The notes beneath the pieces are model-generated. The model had not been told where the DNA came from, searched no databases, and worked only from the letters and a program-made list of their open reading frames with translations. The position numbers were made by a program, and so were the translations under genes. Positions 52,731 to 61,895 of a DNA stretch of 64,000 nt are shown piece after piece; the first letter of the stretch is position 1; each line of letters opens with the position of its first letter. The stretch spans positions 496,001 to 560,000 of the forward strand of contig JAWKMZ010000001.1 in NCBI GenBank assembly GCA_041391965.1, given 5' to 3'. The stretch comes from JAWKMZ01 sp041391965. Lineage in GTDB: Bacteria; Bacteroidota; Bacteroidia; Flavobacteriales; Flavobacteriaceae.

Positions 52731-55103
52731 ATGGAGCAAACCCAATGTTTCCACTGTGGTGACATCTGCAAAAAAGACGTCCTGTTTTTTGACGAAAAAT
52801 TGTTTTGTTGTAACGGCTGTAAAACAGTTTATGAGATTTTTTCGAAAAATGACTTGACTTGTTATTATGACTTACAAGCGGCTCCTGGAATTATTCCAAA
52901 AGAAATTGAGGGAAAATATGATTTTCTTAACGACGCCAATATTATTGAAAAATTGGTTGAGTTTAATGATGGGCAAACTCAAATTGTTACCTTATACATT
53001 CCACATATGCATTGCAGTTCGTGCATTTGGATTTTAGAAAATCTCAACAAATTACAACCTGAAATTTCATCATCTCAAGTAAATTTTGGTAAAAAAACAG
53101 TTCGAGTTAATTATAATCCTGAAACTACATCGCTTAAAAAAATTGTTTTGTTATTAAGTTCCATAGGTTACGAACCTTACATTTCTTTAAATGATTTTAA
53201 AACTGGGAAAGAGCACATCAACAGAAGCTTAATATACAAATTAGGAATTGCTGGTTTTGCTTTTGGCAATGTGATGTTTTTATCGTTTCCAGAATACTTT
53301 GAAGTCAACGAATTTTGGTTAGACCACTATAAACCTTTGTTTAGGTGGTTGATGTTTGCCTTTTCACTTCCTGTGGTTTTTTATGCTGGACAAGATTATT
53401 TTATTTCTGCATACAAAGGATTGAGCTCTAAAATTTTGAATATTGATGTACCTATTGCGCTAGGAATTTCTGTTTTATTTTTAAGAAGTACTATTGATAT
53501 ATTATTTGATTTAGGTTCAGGGTTTTTTGATAGCTTAACAGGTTTGGTGTTCTTTTTGTTACTCGGAAAATTTTTTCAGCAAAAAACCTATACGTTTCTA
53601 TCGTTTGAACGCGATTATAAATCGTATTTCCCAATTGCAATCACTAAAGTTTTAGAAGGTAAAGAAACACCTATTCAGGTTTATGATATAAAAAAAGGAG
53701 ATCGGTTATTGATACGTAATGAAGAACTTATTCCTGTTGATAGCATTCTCATTAACGGAAAAGCAAAAATAGATTACAGTTTTGTGACAGGAGAATCTGA
53801 AGCCATCAGAAAACATTCTGGCGACAAGCTATTTGCAGGAGGCAAGCAAACTTCTGGCGTTATCGAAATAGAAGCCATAAAATCTATAGAACAAAGTTAT
53901 TTAACCCAATTATGGAGTAACGATGTGTTTAGTAAAAATAAGGAAGATAGCTTTACAACCTTAACCAACACTATTAGTAAGCGTTTTACCATCTATGTTT
54001 TGAGCATAGCTTTTATAGCTACAACTTATTGGTTGTTTGCCGATGCCTCTAAAGCAATAAACGTATTTACCGCTGTTTTAATTATTGCTTGTCCTTGTGC
54101 TTTAGCACTTGCGGCACCTTTTGCCTTAGGAAATTTATTACGCCTTTTTGGAAAGCACAAGTTTTATCTAAAAAATGTAAGCGTTATTGAACAACTCGCA
54201 GCAATTAATACCATTATTTTTGATAAAACAGGCACTATAACTTCCAACAAAAAAAGCACTGCAACCTATGATGGTGATTTGCTTACAGCTACTGAAGAAC
54301 AACTGCTAAAAAACACACTTAGAGGCTCCAATCATCCTTTAAGTAGAACATTGTATGATATTTTAGATGAATATCAAATCATTACACTCAACCATTTTGA
54401 AGAACACTTAGGAAAAGGGATTGAAGCCACTCATAACAATGATAGCATAAAAGTTGGTTCGGCTCAGTTTGTAGGCAATATACAGGATGTTTCTGTTTTA
54501 AATACAACAGTTCATATAAGCTCTAATACTATATACAAAGGGAAATTCACATTTTATAACAGTTATAGAGATGGCTTGTCAAGATTGTTTAACCAATTAA
54601 AAAAACAATATGATTTAGTCATTCTTTCTGGTGATAATGAAGGTGAATTGGAAAATCTGAAAAAATTATTGCCAGCAAAAACTAAACTAATTTTCAATCA
54701 AAAACCCGATGATAAGTTAGAGTATATCAAATACCATCAAACTGAAGGTGCTAAAATAGTAATGGTTGGCGACGGACTTAATGATGCTGGTGCTTTGGCA
54801 CAAAGTAATGTTGGTATTGCATTATCAGAAAACGTCAATGTATTCTCACCGGCTTGTGATGCTATTTTAGATGCTTCAAAATTTAATCAATTAAACCGAT
54901 TTTTAAAAGCATCAAAAAACACTATAAAAATTATAAAATGGAGTTTTGTACTATCGTTTATATATAATTGTATTGGGGTTTATTTTGCAGTTACAGGACA
55001 ATTAGAACCTGTTATAGCTGCCATTTTAATGCCTTTAAGTTCTATAAGTGTAGTTGCGTTTACAACAGTTGCAACCAATTTTATAGGTAGAAAATTAAAT
55101 TAG
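52731..55103 (+). CDS. ccoI: copper-translocating P-type ATPase, CcoI/FixI
   Basis: Exports or delivers copper for cbb3 oxidase assembly. The N-terminus has an additional metal-binding cluster (CFHCGDICKK, CCNGCKT), then a heavy-metal domain with HCSSC (C95, C98). The P-type hallmarks are CPC (C454, C456), DKTGT (D498), the TGES motif in VTGESEAI and GDGLNDAG. Length 790. The N-terminal extension and genomic position mark FixI/CcoI rather than CopA. It is the first gene of a cluster that continues with ccoS and is preceded by an Fnr-like operator. Confidence 0.93.
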   Translation: MEQTQCFHCGDICKKDVLFFDEKLFCCNGCKTVYEIFSKNDLTCYYDLQAAPGIIPKEIEGKYDFLNDANIIEKLVEFNDGQTQIVTLYIPHMHCSSCIWILENLNKLQPEISSSQVNFGKKTVRVNYNPETTSLKKIVLLLSSIGYEPYISLNDFKTGKEHINRSLIYKLGIAGFAFGNVMFLSFPEYFEVNEFWLDHYKPLFRWLMFAFSLPVVFYAGQDYFISAYKGLSSKILNIDVPIALGISVLFLRSTIDILFDLGSGFFDSLTGLVFFLLLGKFFQQKTYTFLSFERDYKSYFPIAITKVLEGKETPIQVYDIKKGDRLLIRNEELIPVDSILINGKAKIDYSFVTGESEAIRKHSGDKLFAGGKQTSGVIEIEAIKSIEQSYLTQLWSNDVFSKNKEDSFTTLTNTISKRFTIYVLSIAFIATTYWLFADASKAINVFTAVLIIACPCALALAAPFALGNLLRLFGKHKFYLKNVSVIEQLAAINTIIFDKTGTITSNKKSTATYDGDLLTATEEQLLKNTLRGSNHPLSRTLYDILDEYQIITLNHFEEHLGKGIEATHNNDSIKVGSAQFVGNIQDVSVLNTTVHISSNTIYKGKFTFYNSYRDGLSRLFNQLKKQYDLVILSGDNEGELENLKKLLPAKTKLIFNQKPDDKLEYIKYHQTEGAKIVMVGDGLNDAGALAQSNVGIALSENVNVFSPACDAILDASKFNQLNRFLKASKNTIKIIKWSFVLSFIYNCIGVYFAVTGQLEPVIAAILMPLSSISVVAFTTVATNFIGRKLN

Positions 55104-55105
55104 TC

Positions 55106-55127
55106 AAACATGATAAAAATCATGTTT
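55106..55127 (+). promoter_or_regulatory. perfect palindromic Fnr-like operator upstream of ccoS
   Basis: Nine-base arms AAACATGAT and ATCATGTTT flank a four-base centre AAAA, an exact 22-base inverted repeat. Its centre (55116.5) is 29.5 bases before the -7 element TATTTTTG (55146-55153), the same distance as at the ccoI operator. An expected start near 55158 would place the site at about -41.5, the class II activator position. Confidence 0.65.
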
Positions 55128-55173
55128 TAAGTATAGATGTCACTGTATTTTTGTCGCATAACTTCTAATAGGT

Positions 55174-55371
55174 ATGAGTGTTATATATATTTTATTAAGC
55201 ATTAGTATTTGTGTTGCACTTGTGTTTTTTGTGGCATTCATAACTGCTGTCAAAAAAGGGCAATACGATGACAGCTACACACCTTCTGTTAGAATGCTAT
55301 TTGATGATGAACTTGTTAAAGAGCAATCAAAACCAACAATAAAAACTAAAAAGACCTCTAAAAACAAATAA
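55174..55371 (+). CDS. ccoS: cbb3 oxidase assembly protein CcoS
   Basis: A 65-residue membrane peptide, needed in proteobacteria for heme and copper insertion into CcoN. The helix IYILLSISICVALVFFVAFI is followed by the family pattern AVKKGQYDDSYTPSVRMLFDDEL. It lies 10 bases before ccoNO. Confidence 0.88.
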   Translation: MSVIYILLSISICVALVFFVAFITAVKKGQYDDSYTPSVRMLFDDELVKEQSKPTIKTKKTSKNK

Positions 55372-55381
55372 TTACTTCCTT

Positions 55382-57577
55382 ATGAAAGCACAACAGTTCT
55401 ATTACGATAACAAAATTGTAAAAAACTTCCTTTACGCAACCATATTTTGGGGTGTAGTTGGTATGTTAGTAGGATTACTTCTTGCCTTTTTGTTTTTATT
55501 TCCTAATTTAACTGATGGCATTTCGTGGCTCAGTTTTGGACGTTTAAGACCATTACATACTAATGCTGTTGTTTTTGCATTTGTAGGCAATGCTATTTTT
55601 GCTGGTGTATACTACTCTTCACAACGTTTGCTCAAAGCAAGAATGTATAGTGATTTTTTAAGCAAACTAAACTTTTGGGGCTGGCAACTTATAATTGTTG
55701 GGGCTGCTATTACGCTTCCTTTAGGATATACCTCTTCAAAAGAATATGCCGAATTAGAATGGCCTTTTGATATTGCCATTGCTATTATTTGGATAGCTTT
55801 TGGTTGGAACTTAATTGGTACTATTATAAAACGTCGTCAACGCCATATGTATGTAGCTATCTGGTTCTATATAGGCACTTTTGTTACAGTTGCTGTTTTA
55901 CATATTTTTAATAGTTTAGAATTGCCTGTAAGTGCTTTCAAAAGTTATTCAGTTTATGCGGGTGTTCAAGATGCCTTGGTACAATGGTGGTATGGACATA
56001 ATGCAGTAGCATTTTTCTTAACAACACCGTTTTTAGGTTTAATGTATTATTTTGTACCAAAAGCTGCCAACAGACCAATCTATTCTTACAGACTTTCAAT
56101 TATACATTTCTGGTCATTGATCTTTATTTACATTTGGGCAGGACCACACCATTTATTGTACACAGCTTTACCAGAATGGGCTCAAAACTTAGGTGTCGCC
56201 TTTTCAGTGATGTTGTTAATGCCTTCTTGGGGAGGAATGATAAATGGGTTATTGACCTTACGTGGTGCTTGGGACAAAGTACGAACTGACGTTGTTTTAA
56301 AGTTTTTTGTTGTGGCATTAACAGGGTATGGTATGGCCACCTTTGAAGGCCCTTTGCTTTCACTTAAAAACGTAAATGCCATCGGACACTTTACTGATTG
56401 GATTATTGCACACGTCCATGTTGGTGCTTTGGCATGGAATGGCTTTATGGCTTTTGGAATGATATATTGGTTAATTCCACGTTTATTCAAAACAAAACTT
56501 TATTCTTCAAAATTAGCCAATTTCCATTTCTGGATTGGAACCTTAGGTATTATCATGTACGCCCTTCCTTTATATGTGGCTGGTTTTACACAAGCTAGTA
56601 TGTGGAAACAATTTAATCCAGATGGCACACTAATGTATGGTAACTTTTTAGAAACGGTTACTGAAATTATGCCAATGTATGCCATGAGAGCGGTTGGTGG
56701 TACACTTTATATTACTGGTATGCTTATATTGGTTTACAATATTATAGTTACCATCAAAAAATCGGGAGTTAAAGTTACAGATGAATTGGCTGAAGCTCCT
56801 GCCTTAGAGCATGTATCAAAAAGACGTGTTGCTGGCGAAGGATGGCATACATGGTTAGAACGTAAACCTGTTCAATTAAGCATTTTAGCTACTATAACTA
56901 TTCTTATTGGTGGTATTGTTCAAATAATTCCTACACTGATGGTCAAATCCAACATTCCAACCATTAGCAGTGTCAAACCTTATACACCATTAGAACTGGA
57001 AGGACGCGATATTTACATTCGTGAAGGTTGTGTTGGTTGTCACTCACAAATGATTCGCCCTTTTAGAAGTGAAGTAGAACGTTATGGTGATTATTCTAAA
57101 GCTGGAGAATATGTGTATGACCATCCATTTCTTTGGGGAAGTAAACGTACTGGACCTGATTTACATCGCGTTGGAGGGAAATATTCAGATAATTGGCACT
57201 TAAACCATATGTACGATCCACAGAGTACCTCATCTGGTTCTATTATGCCAGGATATAAATGGATTATCAAAAACAAACTGGACAAATCTTTAACAGAAAC
57301 CAAAATGAAAGCTATGGTGTCTCTTGGTGTGCCATATACTGAAGACGAAATTGCAAATGCACAACAAAGTATGTTAGAACAAGGAACACAAATAGAAAAA
57401 AACCTATATACTGATCCAGATTTTGCAGAAACTTATGAAGCCGATAAAAAATCGGGAGGCGGCACCTTTGTAGAAATGCGCAATAGAGAAATTGTTGCAC
57501 TTATTGCCTACTTGCAAAGATTAGGTACTGATATTAAAATAAAAGATTTAGACACACCATCAACCTCACAAAATTAA
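55382..57577 (+). CDS. ccoNO: fused cbb3-type cytochrome c oxidase subunits CcoN and CcoO
   Basis: A fusion of the catalytic subunit I and the monoheme subunit II (731 residues). Residues 1 to about 480 are CcoN, with heme and CuB ligands in HTNAVVFAFVG, WWYGHNAVAF, GPHHLLYTALPEW and IAHVHVGALAW; 12 helices are expected. Residues about 500-731 are CcoO, with one anchor and the heme site CVGCH (C550, C553, H554) followed by HSQMIRPFRSEVERYGDYS and the methionine ligand in SIMPGYKW. Terminal O2 reduction at low oxygen. The fusion is usual for Bacteroidota. ccoQ follows after 5 bases. Confidence 0.95.
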   Translation: MKAQQFYYDNKIVKNFLYATIFWGVVGMLVGLLLAFLFLFPNLTDGISWLSFGRLRPLHTNAVVFAFVGNAIFAGVYYSSQRLLKARMYSDFLSKLNFWGWQLIIVGAAITLPLGYTSSKEYAELEWPFDIAIAIIWIAFGWNLIGTIIKRRQRHMYVAIWFYIGTFVTVAVLHIFNSLELPVSAFKSYSVYAGVQDALVQWWYGHNAVAFFLTTPFLGLMYYFVPKAANRPIYSYRLSIIHFWSLIFIYIWAGPHHLLYTALPEWAQNLGVAFSVMLLMPSWGGMINGLLTLRGAWDKVRTDVVLKFFVVALTGYGMATFEGPLLSLKNVNAIGHFTDWIIAHVHVGALAWNGFMAFGMIYWLIPRLFKTKLYSSKLANFHFWIGTLGIIMYALPLYVAGFTQASMWKQFNPDGTLMYGNFLETVTEIMPMYAMRAVGGTLYITGMLILVYNIIVTIKKSGVKVTDELAEAPALEHVSKRRVAGEGWHTWLERKPVQLSILATITILIGGIVQIIPTLMVKSNIPTISSVKPYTPLELEGRDIYIREGCVGCHSQMIRPFRSEVERYGDYSKAGEYVYDHPFLWGSKRTGPDLHRVGGKYSDNWHLNHMYDPQSTSSGSIMPGYKWIIKNKLDKSLTETKMKAMVSLGVPYTEDEIANAQQSMLEQGTQIEKNLYTDPDFAETYEADKKSGGGTFVEMRNREIVALIAYLQRLGTDIKIKDLDTPSTSQN

Positions 57578-57582
57578 TTGTT

Positions 57583-57774
57583 ATGCTAAAATTTGCTAAA
57601 AACTATATGGAAAGCATTGCAGGTATAGAAATATATCCTATCATATCATTGCTTATCTTTTTTATCTTTTTTGTGATCCTTTTTTGGTGGGTTTTTACTG
57701 CAAAAAAAGAGTACATCAATAGCGCAAGCCATATTCCTTTAGATACTAATAATTCAAATTCAACCGACCTATGA
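57583..57774 (+). CDS. ccoQ: cbb3 oxidase subunit CcoQ
   Basis: A 63-residue subunit with one membrane helix (IISLLIFFIFFVILFWWVF) and a polar tail. The start and position in the cluster are typical; it stabilises CcoP binding in other bacteria. Its stop overlaps the ccoP start as ATGA. Confidence 0.85.
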   Translation: MLKFAKNYMESIAGIEIYPIISLLIFFIFFVILFWWVFTAKKEYINSASHIPLDTNNSNSTDL

Positions 57775-58676
57775 AACCAAACATTCCATCTTGGTTAAGA
57801 ATTCCAATCCTATTTTTTGCCATCTTAGGGCTTATAGAGTTTTTTGTAGATTCTGGCAATCAACCAGCATTAATGAAGCAACCATTAATCATGCTGTTTT
57901 TGTTGTTAATATTACTTATTATAATAGGTATTGATGCTGTTGTTGGTGCAATGGACTCCATTTTATATCAAAGCTTAGATGCAGAAGCAAAAGCACTTTA
58001 TAAAGCAAAAAAAGAGAAAACACCAAAATTTATAACTTGGCTTCAAAAAACGTTTAAAAAATTAGGTGGTGTAAGATCCTTACAAGAAGAACATGAAATT
58101 GTAATGGATCACAACTATGATGGCATTCAAGAATTAGATAATAATCTTCCACCTTGGTGGAAATATGGTTTTTACGCCTCTATTATTTTTGCTATCGTTT
58201 ATATGTTAAAATATGAAGTGTTTAATGCCGATAACCAATATGATGAATTAGATACTGAATACGCTGAAGCCAAAGCAGCTATTGAAATCTACAAAAAAAA
58301 TGCAAAAGATTTAGTGGATTTCAATACGGTTGAAGTATTGACCGATGCTTCAGATTTAGGCAACGGGAAAAAAATATTTGAAGAAAACTGCGTTGCTTGC
58401 CATAAAATGGATGGTGGTGGTGGCATTGGTCCAAACTTAACTGACAACCATTGGATTTTAGGTGGTGGCATTAAACATGTATTTAAAACAATTTCTGAAG
58501 GTGGTCGTGACGGAAAAGGAATGATTGCTTGGTCAAAAAACGGATTAAAACCCTTAGAAATTGCCCAAGTAGCCAGCTATGTTCTACAATTTCAAGGTAC
58601 AACACCAGCAGAACCAAAAGCAGCAGAAGGAGATATAATTTGGCCAGAAAAAACACCGTCAGCTGAAAATCAATAA
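57771..58676 (+). CDS. ccoP: cbb3 oxidase subunit CcoP (one heme)
   Basis: A 301-residue membrane cytochrome c. Two hydrophobic segments lie in the N-terminal half (about 8-25 and 38-58), with a further helix near 140-155. There is only one heme c motif, CVACH (C207, C210, H211), with GGGGIGPNLTD and the Met ligand in GMIAWSKNG; classical proteobacterial CcoP has two. It starts in the ccoQ stop codon (ATGA), implying coupled translation. Confidence 0.92.
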   Translation: MKPNIPSWLRIPILFFAILGLIEFFVDSGNQPALMKQPLIMLFLLLILLIIIGIDAVVGAMDSILYQSLDAEAKALYKAKKEKTPKFITWLQKTFKKLGGVRSLQEEHEIVMDHNYDGIQELDNNLPPWWKYGFYASIIFAIVYMLKYEVFNADNQYDELDTEYAEAKAAIEIYKKNAKDLVDFNTVEVLTDASDLGNGKKIFEENCVACHKMDGGGGIGPNLTDNHWILGGGIKHVFKTISEGGRDGKGMIAWSKNGLKPLEIAQVASYVLQFQGTTPAEPKAAEGDIIWPEKTPSAENQ

Positions 58677-58729
58677 AATAAATCTCAAATTTAAAATAAT
58701 TAGACACTTTGTACCAAGGTTAAAATAAA

Positions 58730-60154
58730 ATGGAAGTCCCAGAAAACGAAACATTTAGAGATACCATTGGCACCATAAATGATGAAGGTGGACGCGCTTG
58801 GATATACCCAAAAAAACCAAGTGGCAGACTTTACAATTACCGTAAAATAGTAAGCTACGTATTGCTTATATTTTTATTTGCGGCACCTTTTGTAAAAATA
58901 AATGGCAACCAATTTTTGATGTTCAATATTTTGGAACGTCGTTTTAATGTTTTTGGTTTACCTTTTTGGCCCCAAGATTTCTATCTGTTTGTTATATCCA
59001 TGCTTATTGGGGTTATTTTTATTGCATTGTTTACTGTGAGTTTTGGACGCGTATTTTGTGGATGGATTTGCCCTCAAACCATTTTTATGGAAATGGTTTT
59101 TAGACGCATTGAATATTGGATTGAAGGCGACCGAAACAAACAACGCAAATTAGATAGTCAAGAATGGAATGCCGAAAAAATAAAAAAACGCGCCTTAAAA
59201 TGGTTCATCTTTTTAATCGTTTCCTTTTTAATTGCTAATATTTTTTTAGCCTATTTAATAGGAAGTGACAAACTTTTAAGCTACATAACAGAAAACCCTT
59301 TAGACCATTTAGGTACTTTATTTCCACTTATTATTTTTACTGCAGTATTCTATTTTGTATTCGCTTGGTTTAGAGAACAAGTCTGCATTATCGCTTGTCC
59401 TTATGGCAGATTGCAAAGTGTACTACTCGATAACAAATCTATTGTTGTGGCATATGACCATAAACGGGGGGAAGGCGAAAATGGTAGAAAGAAATTTAGA
59501 AAAAATGAAGATAGAGCCGCTTTAGGTCATGGCGATTGCATTGATTGCTTACAATGTGTACACGTATGTCCTACAGGAATTGATATTAGAAATGGAACAC
59601 AATTAGAATGTGTCAATTGCACCGCTTGTATTGATGAATGCGATCACATTATGGAAAGCATCAACTTGCCAAAAGGCTTAATTCGTTATGCAAGCGAAGA
59701 TGAAATTGAAAAGAAAGAAAAGTTTAAGCTCACCGCAAGAATGAAAGGCTACATTGCTGTATTAGCCATTTTAACAGGTGTTTTTATTGGTTTACTATTA
59801 TTGCGTAATGATGTTGAAGCAACCATATTAAGGCTTCCAGGACAATTGTATGAGCATAAAGAAGGAAGCATTATCAGCAACGTTTTTACCTACAAATTAG
59901 TAAATAAAACTACAAAAGACATTGATAATATCAGCTTTAAACTCAGAAAATATAAAGGTGTCATCAAACCAGTATCATCGTCTAATAATTTAATAGTACC
60001 TGCACAAAATTTGGCACAAGGCACTTTGTTTATTGAAATCAATAAAAATGATTTGTCTGGCGATAAAAATAAATTAAGAATTGACGTGTACAGCAATGAT
60101 AAGTTGATAGAAACCACAACCGTCAACTTTTTAGGACCAAGAAGTTATAATTAA
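58730..60154 (+). CDS. ccoG: cbb3 oxidase accessory protein CcoG
   Basis: Membrane polyferredoxin (FixG/RdxA type) that reduces Cu2+ for cbb3 assembly. Membrane helices lie near residues 40-60, 80-105, 160-180 and 195-215. Two CxxxCP motifs (CGWICPQ and CIIACPYG) and a double 4Fe-4S region (CIDCLQCVHVCPTG; CVNCTACIDECD) are present. The C-terminal periplasmic domain (about 365-474) contains the Ig-like fold LINNDLSG-type segment. It is 53 bases after ccoP. Confidence 0.94.
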   Translation: MEVPENETFRDTIGTINDEGGRAWIYPKKPSGRLYNYRKIVSYVLLIFLFAAPFVKINGNQFLMFNILERRFNVFGLPFWPQDFYLFVISMLIGVIFIALFTVSFGRVFCGWICPQTIFMEMVFRRIEYWIEGDRNKQRKLDSQEWNAEKIKKRALKWFIFLIVSFLIANIFLAYLIGSDKLLSYITENPLDHLGTLFPLIIFTAVFYFVFAWFREQVCIIACPYGRLQSVLLDNKSIVVAYDHKRGEGENGRKKFRKNEDRAALGHGDCIDCLQCVHVCPTGIDIRNGTQLECVNCTACIDECDHIMESINLPKGLIRYASEDEIEKKEKFKLTARMKGYIAVLAILTGVFIGLLLLRNDVEATILRLPGQLYEHKEGSIISNVFTYKLVNKTTKDIDNISFKLRKYKGVIKPVSSSNNLIVPAQNLAQGTLFIEINKNDLSGDKNKLRIDVYSNDKLIETTTVNFLGPRSYN

Positions 60155-60167
60155 AAAATAAAGACTT

Positions 60168-60614
60168 ATGAAATTTAATTGGGGAACAGGAATTGTGTTA
60201 GCTTTTGTAGGCTTTATTAGCTTTATCATGTATTTTATAATTGCAATGAATACAAATAAAAAATATGATTTTGATTTAGTTACTGAAGATTATTATAAAC
60301 AAGAACTCGATTTTCAAAACGATATCAATAAGCAAAACAACGCTAAAGATCTCACTGAAAACATCACATGGGAAAAAACAAAAGACGGTTTGCTCATCAT
60401 ATTTCCAAAAAACATAGAGGTTAATAGCATCACTGGCAGAGTGTTCCTATACAGGCCGTCTAATAAGCAATTAGATTTTGAAACCTCCATTTCACTGTCT
60501 AACCACAATTTGCTCATACCTGACAAACGCTTGTTAGATGGTCGTTGGAACCTTAAAGTTGACTGGCAATATAATGGAAACTCTTATCTTTACAAAAAAG
60601 AAATTCATTATTAA
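60168..60614 (+). CDS. cbb3 oxidase assembly protein, CcoH/FixH-like
   Basis: A 148-residue membrane-anchored protein. One helix (IVLAFVGFISFIMYFIIAM) precedes a soluble domain with YDFDLVTEDYYKQELDFQND, the hallmark of FixH/CcoH. It ends directly at the start of the next gene with no spacer, which implies coupled translation. Confidence 0.85.
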   Translation: MKFNWGTGIVLAFVGFISFIMYFIIAMNTNKKYDFDLVTEDYYKQELDFQNDINKQNNAKDLTENITWEKTKDGLLIIFPKNIEVNSITGRVFLYRPSNKQLDFETSISLSNHNLLIPDKRLLDGRWNLKVDWQYNGNSYLYKKEIHY

Positions 60615-61316
60615 ATGCTTTGGTCAGCCCTTATGTTTGGCTTATTAGGAAGTTTTCACTGTGTTGGCATGTGTGGGCCAATTGCCTTCATGTTGCCAGT
60701 TGACAGAACCAATTCTTTTAGAAAAATAACCCAGATTTTCACCTATCATTTTGGTCGATTATTAGCTTATAGCATTATTGGTTTGGTGTTTGGTTTGGTT
60801 GGAAAAGGCTTATACATTTTTGGTTTTCAACAACAATTATCCATCTTTATTGGTGTGTTAATGATTGTTATTGTACTTATTCCAACACAATTCTTTAACA
60901 GATATAATTTCTCTAAGCCTATTTATAAATTAATCTCTAAAGTTAAATCAGCTTTAGGAAAATCTTTAAAGAAAAAAACAGCTGATACGTTTTTAACCAT
61001 TGGGTTTTTAAACGGATTTTTGCCTTGTGGCTTGGTATATATGGCTATTTTTGCCTCTTTAACCATGCAAAATGCAATTGGAGGAAGTCTATATATGGCC
61101 TTGTTTGGCTTAGGTACCATTCCGTTAATGACAACCGCTATTTATTTAGGCAAATTTTTAAACACAACCCTAAAACAACGCATTCAAAAAGCCATTCCAA
61201 TTTTTGTTATTATTATAGGATTGTGGTTTATTATTCGCGGTTTAGGTCTTGGCATTCCTTACATGTCGCCTACTCCAATTATTGATGCTGCTTCAAGTCA
61301 AATAGAGTGCTATTAA
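60615..61316 (+). CDS. TauE/SafE (DsbD_2-type) membrane protein
   Basis: A 233-residue protein with about six helices. It starts with LLGSFHCVGMCGPIAFMLP, and a second CxxC-free cysteine lies in GFLNGFLPCGLVYMA, the paired motif of the sulfite-exporter/DsbD_2 proteins found in cbb3 clusters. The function may be copper or thiol handling for oxidase assembly; it is not known in this family. It begins immediately after ccoH. Confidence 0.8.
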   Translation: MLWSALMFGLLGSFHCVGMCGPIAFMLPVDRTNSFRKITQIFTYHFGRLLAYSIIGLVFGLVGKGLYIFGFQQQLSIFIGVLMIVIVLIPTQFFNRYNFSKPIYKLISKVKSALGKSLKKKTADTFLTIGFLNGFLPCGLVYMAIFASLTMQNAIGGSLYMALFGLGTIPLMTTAIYLGKFLNTTLKQRIQKAIPIFVIIIGLWFIIRGLGLGIPYMSPTPIIDAASSQIECY

Positions 61317-61346
61317 TTTTAAATACTTGAAAATGAAACTTATTTA

Positions 61347-61390
61347 AATAAGATAAATTTATCCTATTTAAAAATTTTATTGTAAATTTG
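61347..61390 (+). promoter_or_regulatory. promoter and operator of the Rrf2-family gene
   Basis: A palindrome at 61347-61368 contains the perfect core GATAAATTTATC with AATA and TATT outer arms and one mismatched pair. It is 15 bases upstream of the -7 element TAAATTTG (61383-61390), so it overlaps the expected -33 region. The Rrf2-family start (61412) lies 22 bases after the -7. Binding would repress the gene. Confidence 0.55.
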
Positions 61391-61411
61391 TCTTCTAATT
61401 ACTATTTATAT

Positions 61412-61846
61412 ATGTTTTCAAAAGCTTGCGAATACGGAATTAAAGCGTCTATTTATATCGCTTCCAACTCTTACGAAAACAAGCGTGTAAGCTTAAAGGA
61501 GATTGCAAAAAGTATAGATTCTCCTGTGGCATTTACGGCAAAAATTCTTCAAGATTTAGTAAGACACAATATTATCAATTCTGTCAAAGGAGCGCATGGT
61601 GGTTTTGAAATAGAAAAAGATTATATCAAATACATTAAACTATCACAAATTGTTGAAGCCATTGATGGCGACCAAATTTACAATGGTTGTGGTTTGGGTT
61701 TGCACATCTGTGACGAGGCACACCCTTGTCCTGTGCACGATCAGTTTAAAACCATTAGAAATGAATTAAAACACATGTTAGAAAACACCAATATTGAACA
61801 ATTGGCTTTAGATATTAAATCTGGAGTTAGCTTTTTAAAAGTCTAA
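61412..61846 (+). CDS. Rrf2-family transcriptional regulator with three Fe-S-type cysteines
   Basis: A 144-residue winged-helix regulator, probably Fe-S dependent. The start at 61412 (MFSKACEYGIKAS) is chosen over a TTG at 61388, which falls in the -7 element. The helix-turn-helix covers VSLKEIAKSIDSPVAFTAKI (about 26-45). Cysteines C93, C100 and C106 (GCGLGLHIC, HPCPVHD) sit like those of NsrR (C91, C96, C102) and IscR. The neighbour ric suggests NO or Fe-S damage as the signal. Confidence 0.9.
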   Translation: MFSKACEYGIKASIYIASNSYENKRVSLKEIAKSIDSPVAFTAKILQDLVRHNIINSVKGAHGGFEIEKDYIKYIKLSQIVEAIDGDQIYNGCGLGLHICDEAHPCPVHDQFKTIRNELKHMLENTNIEQLALDIKSGVSFLKV

Positions 61847-61865
61847 AAAAAATTAATTATAAACA

Positions 61866-61879
61866 GGATAATTTTATCC
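61866..61879 (+). promoter_or_regulatory. Rrf2-type operator upstream of ric
   Basis: GGATAA-TT-TTATCC shares the half-site GATAA-N2-TTATC with the operator before the Rrf2 gene. It lies 17 bases before the ric ATG. I cannot name a -7 element for ric. Confidence 0.5.
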
Positions 61880-61895
61880 GAAATAACCATTACTT

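Noticed and set aside
61388..61411. TTG start of the Rrf2 protein
   Set aside because: The codon lies in the -7 element TAAATTTG, so it would not be transcribed; 61412 chosen.
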